NCBI RefSeq assembly: GCF_030766725.1 | Contig: NZ_JARQWR010000008.1 | Coordinates: forward strand, 1-64,000 | DNA from: Flavobacterium aerium | GTDB taxonomy: Bacteria > Bacteroidota > Bacteroidia > Flavobacteriales > Flavobacteriaceae | Direction: 5' to 3' | Length of the DNA: 64,000 nt | Shown here: piece by piece, positions 55,401 through 64,000 of the stretch | Position numbering within the stretch: position 1 is the stretch's first letter | Layout: every line of letters starts with the position of its first letter | The notes under the pieces: generated by a model | What the model was told of the DNA's origin: nothing | What the model saw: the letters and a program-made list of their open reading frames with translations, nothing else | Databases searched by the model: none | Position numbers and translations under genes: made by a program

Positions 55401-56399
55401 ATGAAAGAAATAACTAAAGAAGTTTACCTAAAGTGGTACGAAGACATGCTACTTTGGAGAAAGTTTGAAGACAAACTGGCTGCATTATACATACAACAAA
55501 AAGTAAGAGGTTTTTTGCACCTATATAATGGACAAGAAGCCATATTAGCAGGAGCATTACACGTAATGGATTTATCAAAAGATAAAATGATTACAGCTTA
55601 CAGGAATCACGTTCAGCCAATCGGTATGGGTGTGGATCCAAGAAAAGTAATGGCTGAACTTTTAGGTAAAGCAACCGGAACTTCTAACGGTTTAGGTGGG
55701 TCGATGCATATTTTTTCTAAAGAACACGGATTTTATGGTGGACACGGTATCGTAGGAGCGCAAATTCCTGTAGGTGCTGGTATTGCTTTTGCCGATAAGT
55801 ATTTTGAAACAGGAGGAGTTACTTTAACTTGTTTTGGTGATGGTGCTGCTCGTCAAGGTTCTTTACACGAAGCTTTCAATATGGCTATGTTATGGAAACT
55901 TCCTGTAGTATTTATTGTTGAAAACAATGGATATGCAATGGGTACTTCTGTAGAAAGAACAGCAAACCATACCGATATCTGGAAATTAGGTTTAGGATAC
56001 GAAATGCCATGTGGCCCAGTAGACGGAATGAACCCAATTAAAGTTGCAGAAGCAATGCATGAAGCAATTGAAAGAGCTCGTCGTGGAGATGGTCCAACAT
56101 TCTTAGAATTGAAAACATACCGTTACAGAGGACATTCAATGTCAGATGCACAACACTACAGAACAAAAGAAGAAGTAGAAGAATACAAAAAAATAGATCC
56201 TATTACACAAGTATTAGATATCATCAAAGAAAAGAACTATGCAACTGATGCAGAGATCGAAGCAATTGATGAAAGAGTAAAAGATTTAGTAAGTGAATGT
56301 GAGAAATTTGCTGAAGAATCTCCGTATCCAGACAAAAGCGTTATGTATGATGTCGTATATGATCAGGAGAACTATCCATTTTTACCTCATAAACTATAA
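55401..56399 (+). CDS. pdhA: Pyruvate dehydrogenase E1 component, alpha subunit
   Basis: 332 residues. With E1 beta it decarboxylates pyruvate and loads the acetyl group on the lipoyl arm of E2, using thiamine diphosphate. The ThDP motif GDGAARQGSLHEAFNMAMLWKLPVVFIVENN is intact, as are GGSMHIFSKEHGFYGGHGIVGAQIP and the phosphorylation-loop region YRYRGHSMSDAQHYR. The E1 beta gene is not in the window, a usual separation in flavobacteria. The E2 gene follows after 5 bp. Confidence 0.95.
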   Translation: MKEITKEVYLKWYEDMLLWRKFEDKLAALYIQQKVRGFLHLYNGQEAILAGALHVMDLSKDKMITAYRNHVQPIGMGVDPRKVMAELLGKATGTSNGLGGSMHIFSKEHGFYGGHGIVGAQIPVGAGIAFADKYFETGGVTLTCFGDGAARQGSLHEAFNMAMLWKLPVVFIVENNGYAMGTSVERTANHTDIWKLGLGYEMPCGPVDGMNPIKVAEAMHEAIERARRGDGPTFLELKTYRYRGHSMSDAQHYRTKEEVEEYKKIDPITQVLDIIKEKNYATDAEIEAIDERVKDLVSECEKFAEESPYPDKSVMYDVVYDQENYPFLPHKL

Positions 56400-56404
56400 T
56401 TGAA

Positions 56405-58072
56405 ATGGCAGAAATTATAACAATGCCACGTTTGAGTGATACCATGACCGATGGTGTTGTGGCTACATGGCTCAAAAAAGTGGGAGACAAAATAAGTGAA
56501 GGAGATATCCTTGCAGAAATTGAAACTGATAAAGCTACAATGGAATTTGAATCTTTCTATTCAGGAACTCTTTTGCACATTGGGATTCATGAAGGAGAGT
56601 CAGCGCCAGTAGATTCTTTATTAGCAATTGTTGGAAAAGAAGGTGAAGATATTTCAGCATTATTAGCAGGAAAACCAGCTGCTGAAACTACAGCTGATGC
56701 ATCGAAAGAAGCTCCAAAAGCAGAAGCTGAAAAACCAGCAGAAGCAAAAGCAACTACAGAAGCTTTACCAAAAGGAGTTGTCGTTGTTACAATGCCAAGA
56801 TTGAGTGATACCATGACGGAAGGAACGGTAGCAACTTGGTTGAAAAAAGTAGGTGACAAAGTTAATGAAGGAGATATTCTTGCAGAAATTGAAACCGATA
56901 AAGCAACAATGGAGTTTGAGTCATTCAATGCAGGAACTTTATTATTTATTGGTATTCAAGAAGGACAGTCAGCTCCAATTGACAGTGTATTAGCGATTAT
57001 CGGACCAGAAGGAACGAATATTGCGGGTATTGCAGAAAACTATAAAAATGGTGGTGCTCCAGTTGCAGTAGCAGAAGAAAAATCTCCTGCGGCAAGTGCT
57101 CCGAAAGAAGCAGCTACAACTGAAACAACTACAGAAAATGATACCGTAGCTAATGATGGACAAAGAGTATTTGTTTCTCCATTAGCAAAGAAAATTGCTG
57201 ATGAAAAAGGGATTAAATTATCTCAAATCAAAGGTACAGGTGAGAATGGACGTATCGTGAAACGTGATGTTGAAAATTATGTTCCACAAGCCGTTTCTAC
57301 TCCACAACAAACACAAGTACAACCACAGGCTCAAGGTACTGCACCTGCAAAAACAGAAGCAGTAGTTAAACCATTTGTTCCTGCTGGAGAAACATTCGTA
57401 GAGGAGATTAAAAATTCTCAAATGCGTAAAGTTATCGCACGCCGTTTGGCAGAATCTAAATTTACTGCACCACACTATTATTTGACAATAGAGGTTGCAA
57501 TGGATCAAGCGATGGCATCAAGAGGAGTAATTAATTCATTACCTGATACTAAAGTGTCATTTAATGATATGGTTATAAAAGCTTGTGCAATGGCCTTGAA
57601 AAAACATCCACAAGTAAATTCTCAATGGAAAGAAGATGTAACCATCGTAAATCACCATGTGAATATCGGGGTAGCTGTAGCGGTTGAAGATGGACTTGTT
57701 GTTCCAGTATTGAAATTCACAGACCAAATGAGTTTATCTCAAATTGGAACTAGCGTGAAAGATTTTGCTGGAAGAGCTAGAAACAAAAAATTACAACCAG
57801 CCGAAATGGAAGGAAGTACATTTACAGTTTCTAATCTTGGTATGTTTGGAATCACTGAATTTACATCTATTATTAACCAACCCAACTCTGCAATTTTATC
57901 TGTAGGAGCGATTGTTGAAAAACCAGTGGTTAGAAACGGACAAATTGTGGTAGGTAATACCATGAAAGTAACTTTAGCATGTGACCATAGAACTGTAGAC
58001 GGGGCAACTGGAGCACAGTTCTTACAAACATTAAGAAGCTATTTAGAGAATCCTGTAACGATGTTGGCATAA
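56405..58072 (+). CDS. pdhC: Pyruvate dehydrogenase E2, two lipoyl domains
   Basis: 555 residues. Two lipoyl domains carry K43 and K166 in identical ETDKATMEFES motifs, separated by Ala/Glu/Lys-rich linkers. The E1/E3-binding domain follows at about 255-293 (VFVSPLAKKIADEKG). The acetyltransferase core ends with the catalytic ACDHRTVDGATGAQFL. It transfers acetyl from dihydrolipoyl to CoA. Two lipoyl domains instead of one or three is seen in other Bacteroidota. It is in one operon with pdhA and ends at the terminator at 58094. Confidence 0.95.
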   Translation: MAEIITMPRLSDTMTDGVVATWLKKVGDKISEGDILAEIETDKATMEFESFYSGTLLHIGIHEGESAPVDSLLAIVGKEGEDISALLAGKPAAETTADASKEAPKAEAEKPAEAKATTEALPKGVVVVTMPRLSDTMTEGTVATWLKKVGDKVNEGDILAEIETDKATMEFESFNAGTLLFIGIQEGQSAPIDSVLAIIGPEGTNIAGIAENYKNGGAPVAVAEEKSPAASAPKEAATTETTTENDTVANDGQRVFVSPLAKKIADEKGIKLSQIKGTGENGRIVKRDVENYVPQAVSTPQQTQVQPQAQGTAPAKTEAVVKPFVPAGETFVEEIKNSQMRKVIARRLAESKFTAPHYYLTIEVAMDQAMASRGVINSLPDTKVSFNDMVIKACAMALKKHPQVNSQWKEDVTIVNHHVNIGVAVAVEDGLVVPVLKFTDQMSLSQIGTSVKDFAGRARNKKLQPAEMEGSTFTVSNLGMFGITEFTSIINQPNSAILSVGAIVEKPVVRNGQIVVGNTMKVTLACDHRTVDGATGAQFLQTLRSYLENPVTMLA

Positions 58073-58093
58073 TCCAATAACGATATATATACT

Positions 58094-58127
58094 AATCCCG
58101 TTCCTTTTATTGGGGACGGGATTTTTT
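58094..58127 (+). terminator. Terminator of the pdhA-pdhC operon
   Basis: AATCCCGTTCC (58094-58104) pairs with GGGACGGGATT (58113-58123, one G-T pair), then T. Confidence 0.85.
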
Positions 58128-58218
58128 TATTATTTTAGCAGTAATATCGGTAACATTCAATAGAATGGATTGGAAATCTTGAGAAAAGGTTTTTAATTAA
58201 AAAAATGGACTATAGTAA

Positions 58219-58896
58219 ATGAAAAATATAATAATAACAGGAACAAGTAGAGGGATTGGGCATGAATTGGCTTTACAGTTTGCCAATGCAGGACATCAAG
58301 TATTGGCAATTTCAAGAAAAGTTAGTCAAGCTCATGTAGAACATGAAAATATTTCCTGTCTTTCAGTAGACTTATCGAATGAATCAGATTTAGAGAAAGT
58401 ATCTGTCTTTTTAAACCAAACATGGAAAAAAGTAGATGTCTTAATTCATAATGCTGGTGCAATCGTATTAAAACCTTTTTTAGAAACTTCTACGACAGAT
58501 TTTGAGAACATATACAAAGTAAACGTATTTGGAGTTGCAGCCTTAACACGAATAGTGTTGCCTTATTTAGGGAAAGGAAGCCATGTGGTAACGATTAGTA
58601 GTATGGGAGGAATACAAGGTAGTATGAAGTTTGCTGGACTTGCAGCCTACAGTTCTAGTAAAGGAGCGGTAATAACGCTTTCTGAATTATTAGCAGAAGA
58701 ATATAAAGAACAAGGTGTTGCCTTTAATGTTTTGGCATTAGGAGCAGTACAAACAGAAATGTTGCAAGAAGCTTTTCCAGGATATTTAGCGCCATTATCT
58801 GCGCAAAAAATGGCAGACTATATTTATAATTTTGCTCTAACTGGAAATCAGTATTACAATGGAAAAGTATTAGAAGTGTCTTCAACGACACCTTAA
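58219..58896 (+). CDS. Short-chain dehydrogenase/reductase
   Basis: 225 residues. Nucleotide motif TGTSRGIGHELAL near the start, DVLIHNAGAIVLKP, and the catalytic Ser and Tyr-x3-Lys (SSMGGIQGS, then AYSSSKGAV). This is a classical SDR using NAD(P)H. It is slightly shorter than the 250-residue norm because it lacks part of the C-terminal extension. Substrate unknown. 57 bp before the SprT-like gene. Confidence 0.9.
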   Translation: MKNIIITGTSRGIGHELALQFANAGHQVLAISRKVSQAHVEHENISCLSVDLSNESDLEKVSVFLNQTWKKVDVLIHNAGAIVLKPFLETSTTDFENIYKVNVFGVAALTRIVLPYLGKGSHVVTISSMGGIQGSMKFAGLAAYSSSKGAVITLSELLAEEYKEQGVAFNVLALGAVQTEMLQEAFPGYLAPLSAQKMADYIYNFALTGNQYYNGKVLEVSSTTP

Positions 58897-58953
58897 ATAT
58901 AAAAGTCAATTTTAGGTTCGTTGTATTGATAAGTAGTGTTTAACGACTGAAGG

Positions 58954-59547
58954 ATGAAAGATAAATTAAAACCGTATTTACCAGAACATGCTGTAGATCT
59001 CGCATTTGAGATGATCAAAGCAAATAATGTTAATCTGAAAATTGTAAATGAACGTGTTACAAGACATGGCGATTATAGGAAAGATGCAACAGGTTCCCAT
59101 CAGATTACCGTAAATGCTAGTTTGAATAAGTACCGTTTTTTAATGACTTTAATTCATGAGATTGCACATTTGGTTGCTTTTGAAAAATTTGGAAGAGCGA
59201 TTAAACCACATGGAAATGAATGGAAATATACATTCCAGCGATTAATGGTTCCATATATTAGACCAGAAGTATTTCCAGGGCAATTGTTACCACTATTAGC
59301 AAGGCATTTTAAGAATCCAACAGCAAGTAGCGATACAGATGCAACTTTATCATTAGCATTGAAACAATTTGATGAAAAAAATGATAAAAATTATATCTTT
59401 GAGATTCCTTATGGAAGTATGTTCCGAATTCATAATGGAAAGATTTTTAAAAAAGGAGCTCAGAGAACAAAGCGCTTTGAATGTTTAGAAGTAAATTCTG
59501 GAAAGACTTTTCTTTTTAATCCCAATGCCGAAGTAGAATTATTATAA
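58954..59547 (+). CDS. SprT-like zinc metalloprotein
   Basis: 197 residues. The HExxH zinc motif is at H68-H72 (LIHEIAHLVAFEKFG), preceded by GSHQITVNASLNKYR, the SprT-like signature. The C-terminal part (YIFEIPYGSMFRIHNGKIF, KRFECLEVNSGKTFLF) resembles the family's second domain, without the usual four zinc-ribbon cysteines. SprT/Spartan proteins are linked with DNA-protein crosslink repair; the role in this organism is not known. Confidence 0.88.
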   Translation: MKDKLKPYLPEHAVDLAFEMIKANNVNLKIVNERVTRHGDYRKDATGSHQITVNASLNKYRFLMTLIHEIAHLVAFEKFGRAIKPHGNEWKYTFQRLMVPYIRPEVFPGQLLPLLARHFKNPTASSDTDATLSLALKQFDEKNDKNYIFEIPYGSMFRIHNGKIFKKGAQRTKRFECLEVNSGKTFLFNPNAEVELL

Positions 59548-59627
59548 TAAAGAGTTCACTCTCTTTATGAAGTATTATTGTTAGGGTAGGAAGAAGAAAA
59601 ACCTACTTGAACTATTAAATTATAAAA

Positions 59628-60692
59628 ATGAATAAAAATTATTTTGCAATATTAATGGCTGGTGGAGTCGGATTGCGATTCTGGCCAGTAAGTACTGCTG
59701 CTTTCCCAAAACAATTTCATGATATGTTAGGGACAGGAGAGACGTTAATTCAGAAAACTTTTAGTAGGTTGTCAAAACTTATTCCTGCAGAAAATATTTT
59801 AATTCTAACCAATGAAATCTACAATGATTTTGTTTTAGAGCAATTGCCAGAAGTAAAACCTGAGCAAATATTATTAGAACCAGATATGCGAAATACAGCA
59901 CCTTGTATTTTATATGCATCCCTAAAAATAAAAAAGAAAAATCCAAATGCAGTAATGGTGGTTGCGCCAACAGATCATTGGATTGAAGATGAAAATCAAT
60001 TTATTCAGAATTTAGAACAAGCCTTTCATTTTTGTGCCGCAGAAAAAGCACTAATGACACTTGGTATAAAACCAACTTTCCCAAATACGGGATATGGATA
60101 TATTGAATTTGATAAATTGGATGCCAATCCGATTAAAAAAGTAGAAAAGTTCCAGGAAAAACCAGATTATCAAACGGCAAAAACCTTTTTTGAAAGTGGT
60201 AATTTCTTATGGAATGCAGGAATCTTTATTTGGAGTGTTCCCGCAATTGTAGAAGCTTTTGAAGAATTTCAACCAGCAATGATGGAATTATTCATGAAAG
60301 GATATAATTTTTACAATACTCCAGAAGAAGCAGAATTCGTTAAAAACTATTATGGCTTAGCAGAGAATGTTTCGATTGACTATGCTGTCATGGAGAAAGC
60401 AGAAAATGTATATGTGTTGCCTGCAACTTTTGATTGGAATGATTTAGGAACTTGGGGGTCATTGCATGAAAAACTGCCAAAAGATGAAAATGAAAATGCA
60501 ATTGTAAATGCAGCTGTTTTATTGCAAAATGCTTCAAACAATATTATTAGAACTGCTAAAGGTAAAATCGTAGTTGTTGATGGATTGAACGATTATATCA
60601 TTGTTGATAAGGACGATGTATTGTTAATTTATCCAAAACAAAAAGAACAAGAAATAAAAAGTATTTGTCAAAAGGTTAATGTTTTATTCTAA
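59628..60692 (+). CDS. manC: Mannose-1-phosphate guanylyltransferase
   Basis: 354 residues. It makes GDP-mannose from mannose-1-phosphate and GTP for surface glycans. The nucleotidyltransferase signature LMAGGVGLRFWPVSTAAFPKQ is at about 9-29, then LLEPDMRNTAPCILYAS, VVAPTDHWI, GYGYIEF and EKPDYQTAK, and FLWNAGIFIW. It lacks the C-terminal isomerase domain of fused enzymes, so it is the single-function form. Short gap to the very large gene at 60804. Confidence 0.93.
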   Translation: MNKNYFAILMAGGVGLRFWPVSTAAFPKQFHDMLGTGETLIQKTFSRLSKLIPAENILILTNEIYNDFVLEQLPEVKPEQILLEPDMRNTAPCILYASLKIKKKNPNAVMVVAPTDHWIEDENQFIQNLEQAFHFCAAEKALMTLGIKPTFPNTGYGYIEFDKLDANPIKKVEKFQEKPDYQTAKTFFESGNFLWNAGIFIWSVPAIVEAFEEFQPAMMELFMKGYNFYNTPEEAEFVKNYYGLAENVSIDYAVMEKAENVYVLPATFDWNDLGTWGSLHEKLPKDENENAIVNAAVLLQNASNNIIRTAKGKIVVVDGLNDYIIVDKDDVLLIYPKQKEQEIKSICQKVNVLF

Positions 60693-60803
60693 CTGATGAA
60701 TAAATAACGTAATCAATATTTTTTTAGGAATAAAATGAGATTCTCTTAATTATATTAAGAATATATTAACTATATTGGTTGATTATTTAGTAATTGATAA
60801 TTT

Positions 60804-63800
60804 ATGAGAAAAACTTTACTTAACCTGAAGAAAATTACTTTTCTTTTATTCTTTTTTCTTTCAGCCCCATGCTTTAGCCAATTGGCTAATTTTACATTAA
60901 ACGTAGCTCCTACACAAGAAAGTTGTCTTGGTAATGGTAAACTTACCTTTACAACAAGTGGTACTACTCCAGGAGCTTCAATCGTATATAATGTATATTT
61001 GTTGCCTAATACAACAGTTCCGTTATCGTCAGTAAACGTTAACTTGGTGGTAGGATTAACAGCAGGTACCTATAGAGTGGTAGCAGTGCAAACCTTGAAT
61101 GGTGTTAGTAATTCCCAACAAGCTGAAGCAACAATTACCAGTACTATAATTCCATTTTCCTATGATTTAGTAGGAATAAAATCAATTTGTGGTAACGATG
61201 GAAAAATTACGGTCAATGTTCTGTCCGGAACAGCTGTATCCTATGAAATTATTTCTGGACCCATTATTTTCCCATTGCAAACGTCAAATGTATTTGATGG
61301 ATTAGTGCCAGGTGCCTATAGAGTTAGAGCTTTTGATGCCTGTGGAGAAGGTCCAGTACGAACCCACACGATATTACAAATTCCTGTTGGGATAAATATT
61401 TCAGAAGGATTTTTCCCTGATAAGAAACTCCCTTCGTGTAATGAAATTAAAGTAGGGCACTTAATCTCAGCACCAAATACAAACAGTATTATTGCTTATC
61501 CACTGCAGGTAACCTATACTGTTCATCCACCTGGAGGTGGTGCCCCAATTATTCTGACTCAAACGATTACTAATGGATCTCAATCTGATCAACCCGTAGA
61601 TAAGGCAATTCCATTTTATAATGGCCTAGCCTATTCGTATGATATTAAATTTGTAGATCGCTGCGGTAATATATTCACCCGTAATAATAACCCAGTAGAT
61701 CGTAAATTTGAATTTGGAAATAAATTTATATCCATTAATTGTACGGATACTTATTTAATGCTTCTTCCTGAAAATTATGTAGGACCTTATACTATTAATT
61801 TTCTTTCTGCACCAGCAGGATTCAATCCATCCACTTTTAATTCAGGACACCCAGGACCTTTTAATGAAGATAGTGTAGACTATGGAGATCTTAATCATGC
61901 TATTCCAGCAGGAGATTATACAATACAGATGACGGATGCCTGTGGTAGAACGTTCACAAAAACAATAAGTACGAATGCTGCTCAACCTCAATTAATCGTT
62001 AACGCTTCAAACAAAGGTTGCGGGCAAGGTTTAGGGCAAATAGGAATTATTGTTACAGGAGTTGGGATTAGTTCCGTTATTATGACGGCAGCTCCTGTGG
62101 GATACAATCATACGATGCCTTATAATGTATCTTCTTTTATCAATGAATTTGGAGGTTTCTACATGGACAATCTACTAGAAGGAGCTTATTCATTTGATGT
62201 AATAGATAATTGTGGTAATCCTTATTCAATCAATGTTTTAGTGCCTGGATTTGTACCAGATAATTTGGTTGTTACCTTACGTCCCGGTTGCGATATTGGT
62301 TTTGGTTCAGTGCGAATGTTAGGGTTAACGAGCCAATTGGAAGAAGTGACTATTACAGAAGCTCCATCGGCATATTCAGTTACGTTACCACATAATGTTT
62401 CGGCAAATATTATTGCAAACGGTACATTCTACATGAATACATTACCAGCGGGAACTTACAAATTTGAATCTCGCGACTCTTGTAATTCTTTACGCATGAC
62501 AACGGTTACTATTATTGGATACACAATTGCAAAAAATGATATTGTAATTATTGAGAAATGCGGAACTTTCGATATTGACTTAAAACACACGAGTAATTCG
62601 GAAGAGATTAATTATTATTGGTTACAGAAATTTGATCCTGTTGCAAATACTTGGGGACATCCAGGTACTGGAGTTGCCTATGCAGAAGGAACACTTCCGA
62701 CAGTTACAAATTCGAAGCTTTTAACGAACAATACAATCAATTATAATAACGATTACATTGGAAAATTCAGAGTTATTAAACGTTTCCAAGCATTCCCAAA
62801 TGGAGAACCTGGAGGGTTTATGAACTGTATTCCAACTTTAAAAGAATTTACTGTAATTGGTGGGCCAGCAATTGTGGATGCCTATAGTTTTTCATGTGCG
62901 GCAAATATGACCGATGTTGTAATTGTAGCAACAGGAGTTCCTCCATTGAAATATAGAATAACGACAAAAAACGGAATACCATTTACAGTAGAAAATGGAA
63001 CAAATAATGTTTTTACGGGGCTTGAGCCTGCAAATTATAATTTTCAGGTAGAAGATATTTGTAATAACATAGTCAACCGTCAGTTTGATGTAACAGTACC
63101 TTTTTCTTTTGAAATTGCAGGATCGTTATGTAATGGACAAAATGGAGCTTTGGCAGTTCCTGATTTTCCTTTTTTAACATACGTATGGTGGAAAGGAAAT
63201 GATACTACAAATATATTGAGTACAAGCAGTTCCTTAGATTTTGCCCCTTTTAATGCAGCTACAGATTATGGAATGTACCATGTCAAGATAACTTCTATTT
63301 ATCCAAATTCATGTATAAATGGAACTTTAGATTATGAAGTGCCAATGAATCATAATAGTCCTAATGCAGGAGATGGAATGACTGTTTCTTATTGTAATAG
63401 CGATATGACTGTTGATTTATTTACGCTCTTAGGAACAACATATGATTCGAATGGTGTATGGACGGAAATTACAACTAGTGGTGTTTTATCTGGAAATACT
63501 TGGACAGCTACAGGATTAGCTGCGGGTACTTATCAATTTAATTATAAAGTAACAGGAGTGTGTAATAATTCGGATGAGACCATTGTAACCGTGCAATTGA
63601 AAGAAGTTCCGGCTAAGCCCGCTATTGATCCAGTAGCGCCAGTGTGTGAAGGAACTACCATTCAGCTTAAAACGATTGCTGTTTCTAATGTGTTATACAC
63701 ATGGACGGGACCAAATGGATATACAGCTTCTGGAGCAAATCCGACGCTTCAAAATGCTACAGTAGGAATGGCAGGTATTTATACTGTCGTAGCAACGCTA

Positions 63801-64000
63801 AATGGTTGTGCTTCTGAACCTGAAAGTGTCGAAGTAAAAGTGACTGGAAAGCCTATGTTTAATCTAGGCGGAGCAGATATTGTGATTTGTGAAAAGCAAA
63901 GTGCTATTATCACTGTACATCCAGAAAATAATTACGATTTATCACAGGCTACTTATACATGGTATTATAATAACCAATTAATGAGTGGTATTACTTCGCC
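60804..64000 (+). CDS. Very large secreted repeat protein, 5' part (probable T9SS cargo)
   Basis: The frame is open from ATG 60804 to the window edge, 1065 codons. Signal peptide about 1-27 (ITFLLFFFLSAPCFSQ). The body is a chain of beta-sandwich-like modules of about 90-107 residues, each with a D-x-C-G/N signature (AFDACGEG, FVDRCGN, TDACGRT, IDNCGNP, RDSCNS, EDICNN; codons at 61335, 61656, 61935, 62205, 62475, 63054). At about 63.4-63.9 kb it turns into Ig/PKD-like modules (CEGTTIQLK, YTWTGPNGY). This is the look of gliding/adhesion proteins that end in a type B sorting domain. The C-terminus lies outside. GldJ, PorU and PorV upstream would serve its export. Confidence 0.8.
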   Translation, partial: MRKTLLNLKKITFLLFFFLSAPCFSQLANFTLNVAPTQESCLGNGKLTFTTSGTTPGASIVYNVYLLPNTTVPLSSVNVNLVVGLTAGTYRVVAVQTLNGVSNSQQAEATITSTIIPFSYDLVGIKSICGNDGKITVNVLSGTAVSYEIISGPIIFPLQTSNVFDGLVPGAYRVRAFDACGEGPVRTHTILQIPVGINISEGFFPDKKLPSCNEIKVGHLISAPNTNSIIAYPLQVTYTVHPPGGGAPIILTQTITNGSQSDQPVDKAIPFYNGLAYSYDIKFVDRCGNIFTRNNNPVDRKFEFGNKFISINCTDTYLMLLPENYVGPYTINFLSAPAGFNPSTFNSGHPGPFNEDSVDYGDLNHAIPAGDYTIQMTDACGRTFTKTISTNAAQPQLIVNASNKGCGQGLGQIGIIVTGVGISSVIMTAAPVGYNHTMPYNVSSFINEFGGFYMDNLLEGAYSFDVIDNCGNPYSINVLVPGFVPDNLVVTLRPGCDIGFGSVRMLGLTSQLEEVTITEAPSAYSVTLPHNVSANIIANGTFYMNTLPAGTYKFESRDSCNSLRMTTVTIIGYTIAKNDIVIIEKCGTFDIDLKHTSNSEEINYYWLQKFDPVANTWGHPGTGVAYAEGTLPTVTNSKLLTNNTINYNNDYIGKFRVIKRFQAFPNGEPGGFMNCIPTLKEFTVIGGPAIVDAYSFSCAANMTDVVIVATGVPPLKYRITTKNGIPFTVENGTNNVFTGLEPANYNFQVEDICNNIVNRQFDVTVPFSFEIAGSLCNGQNGALAVPDFPFLTYVWWKGNDTTNILSTSSSLDFAPFNAATDYGMYHVKITSIYPNSCINGTLDYEVPMNHNSPNAGDGMTVSYCNSDMTVDLFTLLGTTYDSNGVWTEITTSGVLSGNTWTATGLAAGTYQFNYKVTGVCNNSDETIVTVQLKEVPAKPAIDPVAPVCEGTTIQLKTIAVSNVLYTWTGPNGYTASGANPTLQNATVGMAGIYTVVATLNGCASEPESVEVKVTGKPMFNLGGADIVICEKQSAIITVHPENNYDLSQATYTWYYNNQLMSGITS

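Noticed and set aside
1..64000. CRISPR array, intact insertion sequence, rRNA operon or prophage
   Set aside because: No regular spacer-repeat pattern, transposase, rRNA or phage structural gene is visible.

Overview
The window is AT-rich bacterial DNA from a member of the Flavobacteriaceae, most likely Flavobacterium or a close relative. The signs are the type IX secretion/gliding genes gldJ-porU-porV, sigma promoters of the Bacteroidota type (TTG, about 19 nt, TAnnTTTG), no Shine-Dalgarno dependence, OMP-family barrels, and core neighbourhoods of flavobacterial type (acyl-CoA dehydrogenase/anmK/Glu-family dehydrogenase/TonB-like/folC/tRNA-Val; murF/gldJ/porU/porV/cdd/pdhA/pdhC). There is no rRNA, no CRISPR array and no intact transposase or integrase.

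Region 1 (1-10.45 kb) is core. It holds a sigma-54 response regulator facing a hybrid sensor kinase with its own receiver and HPt domains, then fatty-acid oxidation, murein recycling (AnmK), amino-acid dehydrogenase, a TonB-like energy transducer, folate polyglutamylation and tRNA-Val(TAC).

Region 2 (10.45-36 kb) is accessory and starts exactly at the 3' end of the tRNA gene. A module made of a tRNA 3' end, a 28-nt GAAA-loop hairpin and a small GIY-YIG nuclease ORF recurs there in various states of decay: two nearly identical 93-bp copies at 10446 and 11557, then remnants at 15496 and 25424. Between and beyond them lie a WG-repeat protein, four serine-hydrolase (beta-lactamase/DD-peptidase fold) genes, a LytS/LytTR two-component pair, a DUF5694 protein, a DUF6090-like protein, a SymE-type toxin divergent from an XRE regulator, a CBS-HEPN-like protein, a 1234-residue YobI/KAP-like membrane NTPase, an AraC regulator with its target operator, small membrane proteins, and several broken genes (GIY-YIG, tautomerase, AraC, outer-membrane barrel, YdeI). 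Long imperfect intergenic repeats are scattered among these genes, so the region looks like a stepwise-assembled cassette-like island that includes candidate defence genes (SymE, HEPN, NTPase).

Region 3 (36-46.3 kb) holds a TetR regulator with two tandem palindromic operators, a zinc alcohol dehydrogenase, a TonB-type outer-membrane barrel, an ABC exporter, a second LytS/LytTR pair and two outer-membrane proteins.

Region 4 (46.4-64 kb) is core again: MurF, the T9SS genes gldJ (minus) and porU-porV (plus), cdd, the pyruvate dehydrogenase E1-alpha/E2 pair, an SDR, a SprT-like protein and ManC. It ends with the first 1065 codons of a very large secreted protein that is probably a T9SS cargo. 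GldJ, PorU and PorV would help export such cargo.

The best candidates for something new are the tRNA-anchored GIY-YIG repeat module and the CBS-HEPN/YobI-NTPase pair. Both rest on reading by eye and need database comparison.
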